64,000 bases of DNA. It comes from Planococcus shenhongbingii. GTDB lineage: Bacteria; Bacillota; Bacilli; Bacillales_A; Planococcaceae. Each line of letters opens with the position of its first letter. Position 1 is the stretch's first letter. Of this stretch, positions 9,484-18,305 are shown piece after piece. The stretch covers positions 3,100,001-3,164,000 of the forward strand of contig NZ_CP129235.1 in the NCBI RefSeq assembly GCF_030413635.1, written 5' to 3'. A program made the position numbers and the translations under genes. The notes under the pieces are model-generated. The model did no database searches, was not told where the DNA came from, and worked only from the letters and a program-made list of their open reading frames with translations.

Positions 9484-10893
9484 TTAAGTAATTTTTTCTT
9501 TTTTAAGAAATGTTTCATAAATCATAAAAATTACTTCTTTAAAAGTTATGAAGAAAATAAAAATTAAAAGAAATATCCCGATGTACAAGATAAGTAAATC
9601 TGTAATAAAGTAGTATGTTAATACAGAAAGAAGGGTCATAAAAGTACCAACAAATAGTGTTTTGAATTTTAAATAGATTTTATACATTTTATTAATTTTT
9701 AGTGTTATTAATAATGCAGTTAATAGAAAAGCAAGTGTTAAAGAAATTGCAGCACCCATTAGGCCATACGGTTCAATGAAAATTATTAGAAAAACCCCAT
9801 TGGCAAATGCACCGAACAAAGTTGGAAATAATAGGCTAGTAGAATTTTTCTCTGCTAAGAAAAATGTGCCGGCGAAACTAGAATATGAATTAATTAACAC
9901 ACCAATAAAAACAACAGGAATTATTGGAAATACTTCTTGATAATCTTCATTAATTAGATAGGGAAATAAAATCTTTAGAATTATTAAAAATAGCGATCCA
10001 ACTAAGAAAATCACTTTTAGTATATAGTTTATACTCAGATTATAATATTCGTTTTTTCTGCTGTTATTTGTTAAATTGTAAGACATTTCATACCACGCAA
10101 ACTGAAAGACATTAACCGCTAGAATAATAACAGTAGTTAATCGATTAGCTATCGAAAATATACCATTTTCCTCCAATCCCAATTTATTACTAATAGTCAC
10201 TTTTGTTAGGCCGCTAAGTAGCCAATAAGAAACCGTTATTAAGGAAATTGGCAATGAGAACTTAAGTAACATTTTCATTAAACTTCTAGACAAACTTTTT
10301 ATTTTAAAATGATATAATAATTTAAATTTCCATTCTAGAATTGATATTTGGATTATTGTTCCTATAATAAAAGATAAATATAAAGATTCAATGCCCATTC
10401 CAAGAACCACAATTGCAAATATATTTATACTTATACTCGTAAAGCTATTTATTAAACCAGTAAGGACTACTAACGTGTTTTCAGAAAAACTTCTTGCAAC
10501 ACAATTATAGTAATATTGAAATGAAAATAAAATTCCATATAGAGTCACTAAATACAAGTTTTTAATATCAAAAAAATACTGAAAAGTAAAAGAGAAAGCC
10601 ACAAAAACGACTACACCAAAGATATGAATGAATAAACCATTTGAAATTACTTTATATTTTTCCAAGGGTTCTTCAAAATCAAATGTAAATCGAAATATTC
10701 CATCCCAGATTTGAAAAAAAAGAATTGGGACGGCTAAATTTATCAATGAAATACTTAAATCATAATAACCAAAAGATTCTGGAGCAATTTTTGCTGTATA
10801 AAGAGGTATTAATAAAAAACTTACTAACTTAGTAAGTGTATTCCCAAGAAAAAAAACTGCAGAAGTTTTAATAAATTTTCTAGCTATCCCCAT
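9484..10893 (-). CDS. Wzx-type polysaccharide flippase (MOP superfamily)
   Basis: The 469-residue, very hydrophobic protein has about twelve to fourteen predicted membrane helices. Its N-terminus is typical of Wzx/RfbX proteins: a short cytoplasmic tail, then FFLGNTLTKLVSFLLIPLYT. It would flip the undecaprenyl-linked repeat unit outward for Wzy polymerisation. Helices are spaced through the whole length and basic residues sit in the cytoplasmic loops. AAGGAAG precedes ATG at 10893. It lies 25 bases after the GT-D gene. A second, MurJ/SpoVB-like flippase at 49167-50714 belongs to the separate cell-wall-polymer operon. Confidence 0.92.
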   Translation of the reverse strand: MGIARKFIKTSAVFFLGNTLTKLVSFLLIPLYTAKIAPESFGYYDLSISLINLAVPILFFQIWDGIFRFTFDFEEPLEKYKVISNGLFIHIFGVVVFVAFSFTFQYFFDIKNLYLVTLYGILFSFQYYYNCVARSFSENTLVVLTGLINSFTSISINIFAIVVLGMGIESLYLSFIIGTIIQISILEWKFKLLYHFKIKSLSRSLMKMLLKFSLPISLITVSYWLLSGLTKVTISNKLGLEENGIFSIANRLTTVIILAVNVFQFAWYEMSYNLTNNSRKNEYYNLSINYILKVIFLVGSLFLIILKILFPYLINEDYQEVFPIIPVVFIGVLINSYSSFAGTFFLAEKNSTSLLFPTLFGAFANGVFLIIFIEPYGLMGAAISLTLAFLLTALLITLKINKMYKIYLKFKTLFVGTFMTLLSVLTYYFITDLLILYIGIFLLIFIFFITFKEVIFMIYETFLKKEKIT

Positions 10894-10918
10894 TTTTTTA
10901 CTTCCTTAATTTTGATTA

Positions 10919-11683
10919 TCATAGAGCTGCTTCTAAAGGGTCATCCCAACAATGACCAGTATCATACACTACCAAACCTATATTACTTAAATTTTCGACT
11001 AAGATCTTCCCTAAAGGTCCTGCAGAAACTATAATTATTAATTTTTCTTTATCAACTTCTCTTAATGCAATATTTATTTTATTATAAATTTTTTCGCGTT
11101 CTTCAAAAGCATTTTTTTTAGGAATTTCAATAAATTTAGTATTTATACCGTACTTTTGTTCAAAATAATTTGCATACTTTTCATTATTGTGTATAAAAAT
11201 AACATTTTTGGCGGTAATCCACAGTTTTTTATATATTTCCTCATTTCCTTTAGCAAAAAGGAACGCGTCACCATATGAAACATTTTCATCATACTTTTTC
11301 TTAAAGATGTATCTTGTGTACGACCAACTAGATATATAAATTCTTTTTTTTAATAAATAAAATCCGCTTTTTTTCAAAAAATCTGTAGGAAGACATAACT
11401 TATATGTGGCTTCGTCTTCTTTCAAATAATTTTTTATTATTCTTTCTAGCTCTTCATGTAATTCTTTTGAGTACATTTGATAAGCAATACTTTTACCGGA
11501 TAAAATATTAAACTCTCCATCTCCAAACCTAATAATTGATTTTTTATTTTTTAATACTTCCTTCACAGTATCATTACCATTCATTAAAAGAGCAGTGTTA
11601 TTACATTTTAAAGAAAACACAAAATAGTATATCGTTTTTAACCATATCTTTATTCTATATAAATTATATTTTTTACGGAGCAA
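10919..11683 (-). CDS. GT-D (DUF1792, SP_1767-type) glycosyltransferase
   Basis: The hallmark of this fold, RFGDGE, is at residues 52-57 with SIIRFGDGE around it. The C-terminus carries VSAGPLGKILVENL and the final YDTGHCWDDPL, as in the DUF1792/GT-D enzymes first seen in serine-rich-protein glycosylation and found in many capsule loci. The best start is TTG at 11683. AAAGGAG lies eight bases upstream, and the codon begins two bases after the TAA of the Wzy candidate gene. Starting further upstream would overlap that gene by 44 bases. Size is 254 residues. The donor sugar is unknown. Confidence 0.85.
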   Translation of the reverse strand: MLRKKYNLYRIKIWLKTIYYFVFSLKCNNTALLMNGNDTVKEVLKNKKSIIRFGDGEFNILSGKSIAYQMYSKELHEELERIIKNYLKEDEATYKLCLPTDFLKKSGFYLLKKRIYISSWSYTRYIFKKKYDENVSYGDAFLFAKGNEEIYKKLWITAKNVIFIHNNEKYANYFEQKYGINTKFIEIPKKNAFEEREKIYNKINIALREVDKEKLIIIVSAGPLGKILVENLSNIGLVVYDTGHCWDDPLEAAL

Positions 11684-11684
11684 A

Positions 11685-12851
11685 TTATGTTCTCCTTTCC
11701 TTTTTATTAAGAAATAGTTTACTAACATTCAATTCTCTGGTTCGGAATAATCCTATTGAAAGATATATATAAGGGAGGAATATAGCTAAATCTGAAGTGA
11801 ATAATGCATTTTCACTGATTTGGCCAAAACAAATCGCTATAAAAATGTAAACTACGGACATAGAGATTTTATCTTTTTTTGAATATTTATAAATGTATTC
11901 TAAAATAACTATAATAAGTAAGACATAAAGCATAAAACCTATTATTCCAAAAAAGTATTGGATAGAATAAAATATATTGTGTGAGTAAATATAGTTATAC
12001 AAACTAACACCATTACCAAATAAACCGTTATTACCGATTAAAATTTCGATGTATCCCCAAAAAATATCTCTATCTGAAAAAATAGTCCCTTTCCCCGTAT
12101 ACTCATACGAGAATTCTACTAGTGGTTTCAAATAAGTTAAATTGTTAATCCATGTAGAGAGTTTTGCAATAAGCATTGCGCTAAATAAAGCAAATAAATA
12201 ATACACCCGAAATATAAATTTATTATTAAAAAAATTCATAAAAAAATTTGTAAGAAATGCTATAAGAAAAATCATTATATTATTTCTACTATCTGTAAGG
12301 TATATACAATAAACACTAAAAATAATTAAAATTAAATAAAAAAATTTTAGTACATTGGATTTTGTTATTTTAAAAGTGAATATAAAACCTAACAATCCAA
12401 AAGTTGCAAACATCCCGATTGAATTTGGATTCCAATTACTTAAAACACCAAAGTAGTTGTAAGAGATTAGAAGAACAAGAGAGAATAGACTAGATAAAGT
12501 CATCATAGGTAAATAATTTTTCTCATTTGATTTAATGAGACCAAACAAAGAAATAGAAGAGAGCGTAAAAACTGAAATACTCCAATGATAAAAATCTTTC
12601 CCTGCTAAAGTTATTGCCAAAGTATACAAAATCAAAATTATATATATGACACTAATGGTTAGAGGAATTCTTCTAAAGTTTGATATATAAACAAGAAAAA
12701 ATAGAAGTGGAATAATAAAAGAAAGATTAGCACCGAAAAGGAAAGTTTGCCCAAAACTTGATAGTATAATAATCATCAACACATTTAAAAATAAGAGATA
12801 GAATATTTGTATATCATAAATTTTTAATAACTTATTTATATAAACTTTCAT
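11685..12851 (-). CDS. Wzy-type repeat-unit polymerase candidate
   Basis: The 388-residue integral membrane protein has about ten to eleven hydrophobic segments. A larger extracytoplasmic loop lies around residues 225-275 (ending near GNNGLFGNG), the pattern of O-antigen/capsule polymerases. Such proteins have almost no sequence signature. The call rests on topology, on the GNNGLFGNGVSLYNYIYSHN segment that resembles Wzy/WaaL loops, and on it being the only such protein in a locus with Wzx, Wzz and an initiating transferase. ATG at 12851 overlaps the upstream stop by one base (TAATG), so translation is coupled. Confidence 0.82.
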   Translation of the reverse strand: MKVYINKLLKIYDIQIFYLLFLNVLMIIILSSFGQTFLFGANLSFIIPLLFFLVYISNFRRIPLTISVIYIILILYTLAITLAGKDFYHWSISVFTLSSISLFGLIKSNEKNYLPMMTLSSLFSLVLLISYNYFGVLSNWNPNSIGMFATFGLLGFIFTFKITKSNVLKFFYLILIIFSVYCIYLTDSRNNIMIFLIAFLTNFFMNFFNNKFIFRVYYLFALFSAMLIAKLSTWINNLTYLKPLVEFSYEYTGKGTIFSDRDIFWGYIEILIGNNGLFGNGVSLYNYIYSHNIFYSIQYFFGIIGFMLYVLLIIVILEYIYKYSKKDKISMSVVYIFIAICFGQISENALFTSDLAIFLPYIYLSIGLFRTRELNVSKLFLNKKERRT

Positions 12852-13849
12852 TAAAACATTTCTCCATTTTCAAATATTTTTATTATATTTTGGCAGGCAT
12901 TTTCGTAATCTGAATTATCCCTATCAATCGAACTGATAAGTCTTATATGATTGCTATTTTTCAATAAATATTTTATTTTAATCGAAATCTCATTAATATC
13001 GTTTGGATCAAAAATTATATCTTTTTCTGATAAATCTTTAAATAGTGATTTTGCTCCAACATTCTGTGACACCAATATACTGCTTCCACCTAATAGTGCT
13101 TCAACTGGAGCTAAACCAAAGCTTTCAAATAGGCTATTTTGTACATATAAATTTGTTGATTTTAATTCTTTAAGAGTATCGCGATAACTTAATTTTTCAT
13201 AGTACTTAACAAAACTAAAAGACTTAATATATTCAGAGTCTTTCCCATATTTCCCAATAACCGTTAAGGTCAGCTTGTAATTAGATTGAGTATTGAGTAA
13301 TTCAATAGCTTCACAAACTTTCCTTATATTTTTGAGCGGGATACCTCCCCCAATTGAAAGAATCTTATTTTTTTTTTTAACTTCTGAAATTCTACTATAG
13401 AAATTTAACAGTTCCCAATCAACACCATTATTAACATAAGTTATTTTACTTGCTAGGGGCGGATATTTCTTTTTGAGTACCTCCATAAAAAATTCTGAGA
13501 CACAAATAACTTTAGGCGCTAATTTGAGCACCTTTCTTTCTAAATCTTCAGCCCTTTTGCTTTTATTTTTATTGATTTCGCCCTCTATTTCTTCACTTCC
13601 GTGCATTAAATAAGCAGATTTTTTATTAAATATTCTCGCTATAACAAAACCAACTATATTTATTTTCGATAAACCTGAAAAAACTACGCCTTCAGACTTT
13701 GGTATTTTATATAAAAGTTCTAAAACTCTTTTGACTTCTTTACTTTCTGTTGCAAAAAAAGCTGTATCAGGTAAATTTTTTTTTAACATTTTATTTACGT
13801 TAGCTGGACCATTATTCCCTTTAAAATCCCCTACAAAAAATAACTTCAA
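12851..13849 (-). CDS. Family 4 (GT-B) glycosyltransferase
   Basis: The 332-residue retaining transferase has a GT-B fold. The N-terminus reads FFVGDFKGNNGPANVNKML, the linker SIGGGIPLKNI opens the second domain, and the Glu-x7-Glu motif ESFGLAPVE with the following ALLGGSSILVS is typical of GT4. The predicted start is TTG at 13849, preceded by GGAGGAAG at a spacing of seven. It overlaps the polymerase gene by one base and is 13 bases from the previous gene, all within the capsule operon. It should extend the lipid-linked repeat; donor sugar unknown. Confidence 0.9.
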   Translation of the reverse strand: MKLFFVGDFKGNNGPANVNKMLKKNLPDTAFFATESKEVKRVLELLYKIPKSEGVVFSGLSKINIVGFVIARIFNKKSAYLMHGSEEIEGEINKNKSKRAEDLERKVLKLAPKVICVSEFFMEVLKKKYPPLASKITYVNNGVDWELLNFYSRISEVKKKNKILSIGGGIPLKNIRKVCEAIELLNTQSNYKLTLTVIGKYGKDSEYIKSFSFVKYYEKLSYRDTLKELKSTNLYVQNSLFESFGLAPVEALLGGSSILVSQNVGAKSLFKDLSEKDIIFDPNDINEISIKIKYLLKNSNHIRLISSIDRDNSDYENACQNIIKIFENGEMF

Positions 13850-13862
13850 AAATCTTCCTCCG

Positions 13863-14663
13863 TTACTTCTTATTTAATGCACGTATATATTCGTTTTTAC
13901 CGTTATTCATAGATTTCATCGCTTCACAAAAAGAAATATTTTTTCTATAAACTTTATACTTCCTTATTGCAAACTGTAATATTAATAAAAAATTCATTTT
14001 TTTTGTCATTTCGTAAAAAACTGCACCCTTGTCAAAAAAATATTTTTTATTAAACCCACTAAACCAAGTTGAATCACCTATATACAAATCAGCAATTTTT
14101 AAAGGAAGATACTTAATTTTTAAGCCTTTATTTATACATTTGAACAAGAAGATATTTTCTTCTCCCATTTTATATTCTGCACCTGCGCCGAACAATTCAT
14201 TAAACTTAATATTATGTTCTTTTATGCTTTTAACTTTAATTGCCATTTCTACTGAAGAAATTTTTAACGATGTTAAATAACCTATCTGTCGAGCATTTTT
14301 AGAGTATTTTTTAAACGTATCATTTATTCCTTCTACTTGAAAAACCAATACATCATATTCTTGATGATCTCTGAATGCTTTTTCTACAATATGGCTATAA
14401 TCATTCACATAGGTCATATCATCATCTGCTATCATACAAATATCATCTATACAAGCATGTTCCAAAGCTTTATTTCTACTCTTACTTAAACCTCTATCTA
14501 TACTATTGATATATTCTATAGAGTTTTGATTGCTCTTATAGTGAATAATGTCTTCTCTGTTACATTGATTTACAATTACTGCACTAGTATTAAGATTCAT
14601 ATTATTATATAACTCTAATGGATCCGTATTATTCATTGTAGATACTAAAACTTTTATGTTCAT
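13863..14663 (-). CDS. Family 2-like glycosyltransferase
   Basis: The 266 residues form a divergent GT-A transferase. GLSKSRNKALEHA at about 57-69 is the donor-loop motif of GT2 enzymes. It is followed by the metal-binding IADDDM near 77-82, then FGAGAEYKMGEENIFLFK near 167, the acceptor/catalytic region of this subgroup. The N-terminus starts directly with the Rossmann-like strand MNIKVLVSTMNN. ATG at 14663 lies one base after the stop of the next upstream transferase gene, with AAGGTGG inside that gene's end. Specificity is unknown. It is AT-rich like its neighbours. Confidence 0.85.
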   Translation of the reverse strand: MNIKVLVSTMNNTDPLELYNNMNLNTSAVIVNQCNREDIIHYKSNQNSIEYINSIDRGLSKSRNKALEHACIDDICMIADDDMTYVNDYSHIVEKAFRDHQEYDVLVFQVEGINDTFKKYSKNARQIGYLTSLKISSVEMAIKVKSIKEHNIKFNELFGAGAEYKMGEENIFLFKCINKGLKIKYLPLKIADLYIGDSTWFSGFNKKYFFDKGAVFYEMTKKMNFLLILQFAIRKYKVYRKNISFCEAMKSMNNGKNEYIRALNKK

Positions 14664-14664
14664 T

Positions 14665-15873
14665 TTATGCGTTAACCACCTTAGTCACTAATGCGCTGTA
14701 AGTTTTATTTCTATCAAACTTATCTTCTGCCAAACGTCTATTATTTTTTCCTTGCTCTTCTTTTATTTCCGGATTTTCATAAAGTTTAATAATTTTTTCT
14801 GACAAATCTTTTGAATCGCTATTACGACAGTTATAACCTGCATTATACTCATTCAATAAATTCATATATTCGTGAGATTCTTGAGTATTTAATACTGGTA
14901 ATCCAGCAGCCGCATAATCGCCTACTTTATTAATAATACTTCCTGCAGCTCCTTTAGTTATTGGGTTAACAGCCACATCACATTGGACTAAGATCTCAAT
15001 CATTTTTTCATAGGGTAACCTATCTATAAAATCACAATTGATTTGAAGCTCTTTTGAATAATTAACAAAAGTTTTTTTTAACGGACCATTGCCAATTATT
15101 TTTAGTTTCATCTTATGATATCCCTGTTTTTTTACAATGTTCATTGCTTCAATAACTGATTTCAAATCATAATTATGTCCTAATGTTCCAATATATACGA
15201 GCCAAAATTCTTCATTCTTTTTTTCAGAATAAATATTCTTAGCTATACTATCAAAATACACAAGATCAGTACCCAAAAATGCACTAAGTCCTTCTTTACA
15301 TTTCTGATTTATAGAAAGTGCTCTTTCTATATAGGTTTGTGAAACCCCAATAATTTCATCTGCATTTTCATAAATAAAATTTGCTTTTTTAATCATATTT
15401 CCAAAAATGTGTTTACCGATAATTGGGAATTTAAGTACTATTTTGAATGCCTCAGGCCACAAATCTTGAATATCAATTATAAATTTTATGTCATTTTCTT
15501 TTGCAAATGAGGCTGCTATATATCCAGCATCCAACGATGGTACTGAACAATAAATAACGCTTGGTTTTTTCCTGGACGATAAAAATATCTTCAAATTTTT
15601 ACCGAAGTAATAATGACTTATTAATCTCATTGGAGAAACATTTTTTTTATATCCTAATTCATTTACAAAGGTAATTTTGTATTTTTGCTTTTGAAATAGA
15701 ATATTATTTAGTTCTCTAAATCTTTTAGTTCCATGGGAGAAGTTTGTTGTCACTACTTCCACATTATGATTGGTTGCCAATAAATTCGCTATAAAATTAA
15801 ATCTGCTATTTCCATTTTCACCCGGTAATGTATTAAAATGGGTAATCATTAATATATCTTTTCTTTCTATCAT
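14665..15873 (-). CDS. Family 4 (WbuB-like) glycosyltransferase
   Basis: The 402-residue GT-B protein has the N-terminal pattern of WbuB/WcaI-type enzymes (LMITHFNTLPGENGNSRFNF). VIYCSVPSLDAGYIA, DIQDLWPEAF, then YIGTLGHNYDL and IIGNGPLKKTF open the second domain, and VGDYAAAGLPVL follows in the donor site. It is the first glycosyltransferase of the specific part of the operon, so it may add the second sugar to the PglC product; that is only inferred from gene order. The start is ATG at 15873, with AGGTG ten bases upstream. Confidence 0.9.
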   Translation of the reverse strand: MIERKDILMITHFNTLPGENGNSRFNFIANLLATNHNVEVVTTNFSHGTKRFRELNNILFQKQKYKITFVNELGYKKNVSPMRLISHYYFGKNLKIFLSSRKKPSVIYCSVPSLDAGYIAASFAKENDIKFIIDIQDLWPEAFKIVLKFPIIGKHIFGNMIKKANFIYENADEIIGVSQTYIERALSINQKCKEGLSAFLGTDLVYFDSIAKNIYSEKKNEEFWLVYIGTLGHNYDLKSVIEAMNIVKKQGYHKMKLKIIGNGPLKKTFVNYSKELQINCDFIDRLPYEKMIEILVQCDVAVNPITKGAAGSIINKVGDYAAAGLPVLNTQESHEYMNLLNEYNAGYNCRNSDSKDLSEKIIKLYENPEIKEEQGKNNRRLAEDKFDRNKTYSALVTKVVNA

Positions 15874-15996
15874 CTAAGTTAGCACCTACTCTGTTCAATT
15901 CATACTCAATATCTATTGATAGTAATAACTTTCAATAAACTTTGGTGTAAGAATTATTTATAATAATGTAAAAATTTTATCTCATTAACATTCATG

Positions 15997-16161
15997 TTAA
16001 CTTTTAGAAATGGGTAAATATATTCGAACATAAATTTTTTTTAGTTTTTTTATTATATAGGAAAAATGAGAATTAAATTTAATAAATATTAATATACTTC
16101 TTAAGACGATTAATGTTATTAATTCAATAAAAAAAGCATGTTTTTTACCATTTTTAAACAT
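15997..16161 (-). CDS. Small basic membrane peptide, unknown
   Basis: A 54-codon frame starts at ATG 16161 behind an unusually good site (AAGGTGG, five bases before the start). The product has a short basic N-terminus, one hydrophobic helix at about 10-26 (FFIELITLIVLRSILIFI) and a Lys/Arg-rich tail ending in Pro-Ile-Ser-Lys-Ser. I recognise no family. It stands alone between the dehydratase gene and the first glycosyltransferase, exactly where the AT-rich island begins. It could be a real small membrane protein, a leader, or the remnant of a larger gene. The good start signal is the main support. Confidence 0.4.
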   Translation of the reverse strand: MFKNGKKHAFFIELITLIVLRSILIFIKFNSHFSYIIKKLKKIYVRIYLPISKS

Positions 16162-16327
16162 AAAATCCACCTTACACCTTTTCAACTTTTAATTTTTTAA
16201 TCTCTTCTCATAATTTTTCGAAATTATTATAATGAGCAGAAAATGAATAGATGGTAACCTAAATAATGATATAAAATATTCTATAATTTTTTATCGGTTA
16301 AGAATGTAACTTTCATTACTTAAATAT

Positions 16328-18160
16328 TTATACGCTCTTTAATAATGTTCTAGAAACTTCCACATTTTTTCTGTTTGCTAAAGTAACCAAAGTCCCTTTA
16401 ATCTCTTCATTCGTCATCTCAGGCAACTTCTCCAGCACATATAACAATTCCATCTCACTAGCCGGATTCGCTTTCCCAATATAAATCTTCGGAAAAACTT
16501 GCTTGTTTTGGATTTCATCTTCATTCAACAACTCTTCAAACAACTTCTCCCCTGGCCGAATCCCCGAATACTTAATCTCAATCTCATCTTCTGTATAACC
16601 AGATAACCGAATCAAGTTCTTCGCAAGATCAACAATCTTAACAGGTTCCCCCATATCAAGAACGAATACTTCCCCGCCTCTTGCTAGAGAACCTGCTTGA
16701 ATTACTAAACGAGATGCTTCTGGAATCGTCATGAAGTAACGCGTCATCTCTGGATCGGTTACCGTAATCGGACCGCCCACTGCTATTTGGCTCTTAAACA
16801 ATGGAATGACCGATCCACGAGAACCGAGCACATTTCCAAATCGGACAGCAACAAACTTCGTGTCGCTGCGCTTCGCTAGGTTCTGTACAATCATTTCGGC
16901 AAATCGTTTGCTTGCCCCCATGACGTTCGGTGGGTTAACGGCTTTATCCGTGGAAATCATGACGAAACTCTCTACGCCTGAAATATGCGCAGCCTGAGCG
17001 ACGTTTTTCGTGCCGTAGATATTGTTTTTGACCGCTTCTGTCGGGTTGCCTTCCATCAACGGCACGTGTTTATGGGCTGCGGCATGGTATACGACATCGG
17101 GACGATGCAAGGTCATGATATCCATGATGCGTTCATAATCTTGTACATCTGCAATAATCGGAATCAGTTCTGTGGCCGGATCAATTTTCTTACGAAGTTC
17201 CATGTCGATTGTGTAAATCGAGTTTTCTCCGTGTCCAAGAAGCAAAAGCTTCTTGGGACCAAAGCGTGCAATCTGCCGGCAAATTTCAGAACCGATCGAA
17301 CCGCCTGCTCCTGTCACTAATACTGTCTTGCCAGTCAACTGATCTTTGATTTTATTCATATCGAGCTGTACTTCGTCGCGGCCAAGCAAATCTTCAATTT
17401 TCACGTCTTGGATATCTGTGACAGATAGCTTGCCTGTCATGATATCTTCAATGAGCGGAATGGTCTGGGTCCGGATTCCTGTATCGACCGCCATTTTGAT
17501 CAGTTCAGCCGCTTCTCTTTTCCCAAGTGATGGAATGGCGACGATGATATGTTCAATGTCATTGTCTTTCGCATATTCTTTTATTGCTTCGGTACTGCCC
17601 ATAACCCGGATTCCGTAAATTTCAAGGCCTTGCTTTTTGATATCGTCGTCAAGAAATGCAACTGGCAGCAAGCCTCGGTCTCTATTATTCAAGAGCTGTC
17701 TCGCTACCAAATTTCCTGCCTGCCCTGCCCCGACAATCATCGTCCGTTTCTGGTCCTGTGTTTTTTTGCCCATCAGGATGTCCCGGAACAAACGCCACGA
17801 AAGACGTGATCCTCCAATCAGCAATAAATGCAGCATCCACGTGATGGCTAAAGCTCTGAGTAGAATATCTCCTTTTGCAAGAAACTGTGCAGCCCCAACT
17901 GCAATGATTGAAAAAGTTACTGCTTTAAAGATGGACGTCAGTTCTCCAATTGATGCGTATTCCCATACTTTCCGGTACAAACCATAAGCGAGCGCGAATG
18001 CATGATGAGCAACGAAAATCGTCAGCGCACTCACCAGCAAAAACTTGACCTCAAATGGGTTGGTCCACGGATGCAACAGGAAGTAGCCGACAAAAATTGA
18101 AAAGAACACAATTAATGAATCGACCAGAATTAATAGAGAAATCCGGTTTTTTAATGACAA
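16328..18160 (-). CDS. Membrane-bound UDP-GlcNAc 4,6-dehydratase (CapD/EpsC/PglF type)
   Basis: The 610-residue protein has four N-terminal membrane helices (about 7-115) and a CoA-binding-like Rossmann module starting at MIVGAGQAG (141-149). It ends in a SDR domain with GAGGSIG at 284-290, the active-site Thr404-Asp405-Lys406 (STDKAVNPP) and MGASK at 414-418. The TDK set is that of PglF-type dehydratases, which make UDP-4-keto-6-deoxy-GlcNAc, the first bacillosamine step. The start is TTG at 18160. AGGAAAGGG is ten bases upstream, and an in-frame stop lies just before, so no longer form is possible. It follows the PHP phosphatase gene by 145 bases and is not AT-rich, so it belongs to the conserved end of the locus. 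Confidence 0.93.
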   Translation of the reverse strand: MSLKNRISLLILVDSLIVFFSIFVGYFLLHPWTNPFEVKFLLVSALTIFVAHHAFALAYGLYRKVWEYASIGELTSIFKAVTFSIIAVGAAQFLAKGDILLRALAITWMLHLLLIGGSRLSWRLFRDILMGKKTQDQKRTMIVGAGQAGNLVARQLLNNRDRGLLPVAFLDDDIKKQGLEIYGIRVMGSTEAIKEYAKDNDIEHIIVAIPSLGKREAAELIKMAVDTGIRTQTIPLIEDIMTGKLSVTDIQDVKIEDLLGRDEVQLDMNKIKDQLTGKTVLVTGAGGSIGSEICRQIARFGPKKLLLLGHGENSIYTIDMELRKKIDPATELIPIIADVQDYERIMDIMTLHRPDVVYHAAAHKHVPLMEGNPTEAVKNNIYGTKNVAQAAHISGVESFVMISTDKAVNPPNVMGASKRFAEMIVQNLAKRSDTKFVAVRFGNVLGSRGSVIPLFKSQIAVGGPITVTDPEMTRYFMTIPEASRLVIQAGSLARGGEVFVLDMGEPVKIVDLAKNLIRLSGYTEDEIEIKYSGIRPGEKLFEELLNEDEIQNKQVFPKIYIGKANPASEMELLYVLEKLPEMTNEEIKGTLVTLANRKNVEVSRTLLKSV

Positions 18161-18305
18161 AACGGGTCAGCCCTTTCCTGAATACTACTTTTTCCTTAGC
18201 TCCTCCTAAAATACTCACAGGATGGAAAATTCTGTTCTAATTCTAACATACTATTATTTGGAAATGATAGGCTTTTATTATCATTTTTATACTTTTATTG
18301 CAAAT

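Noticed and set aside
15997..16161. Lasso-peptide B2 protein fragment
   Set aside because: The helix with Glu and Arg loosely recalls the N-terminus of B2 proteins, but spacing is off by one and no precursor, leader peptidase or cyclase gene is present.
16201..16327. Promoter for the variable capsule genes near TATAAT at about 16227
   Set aside because: A good -10 exists on the minus strand but no -35 within 16-18 bases. In such AT-rich DNA a lone TATAAT is expected by chance.
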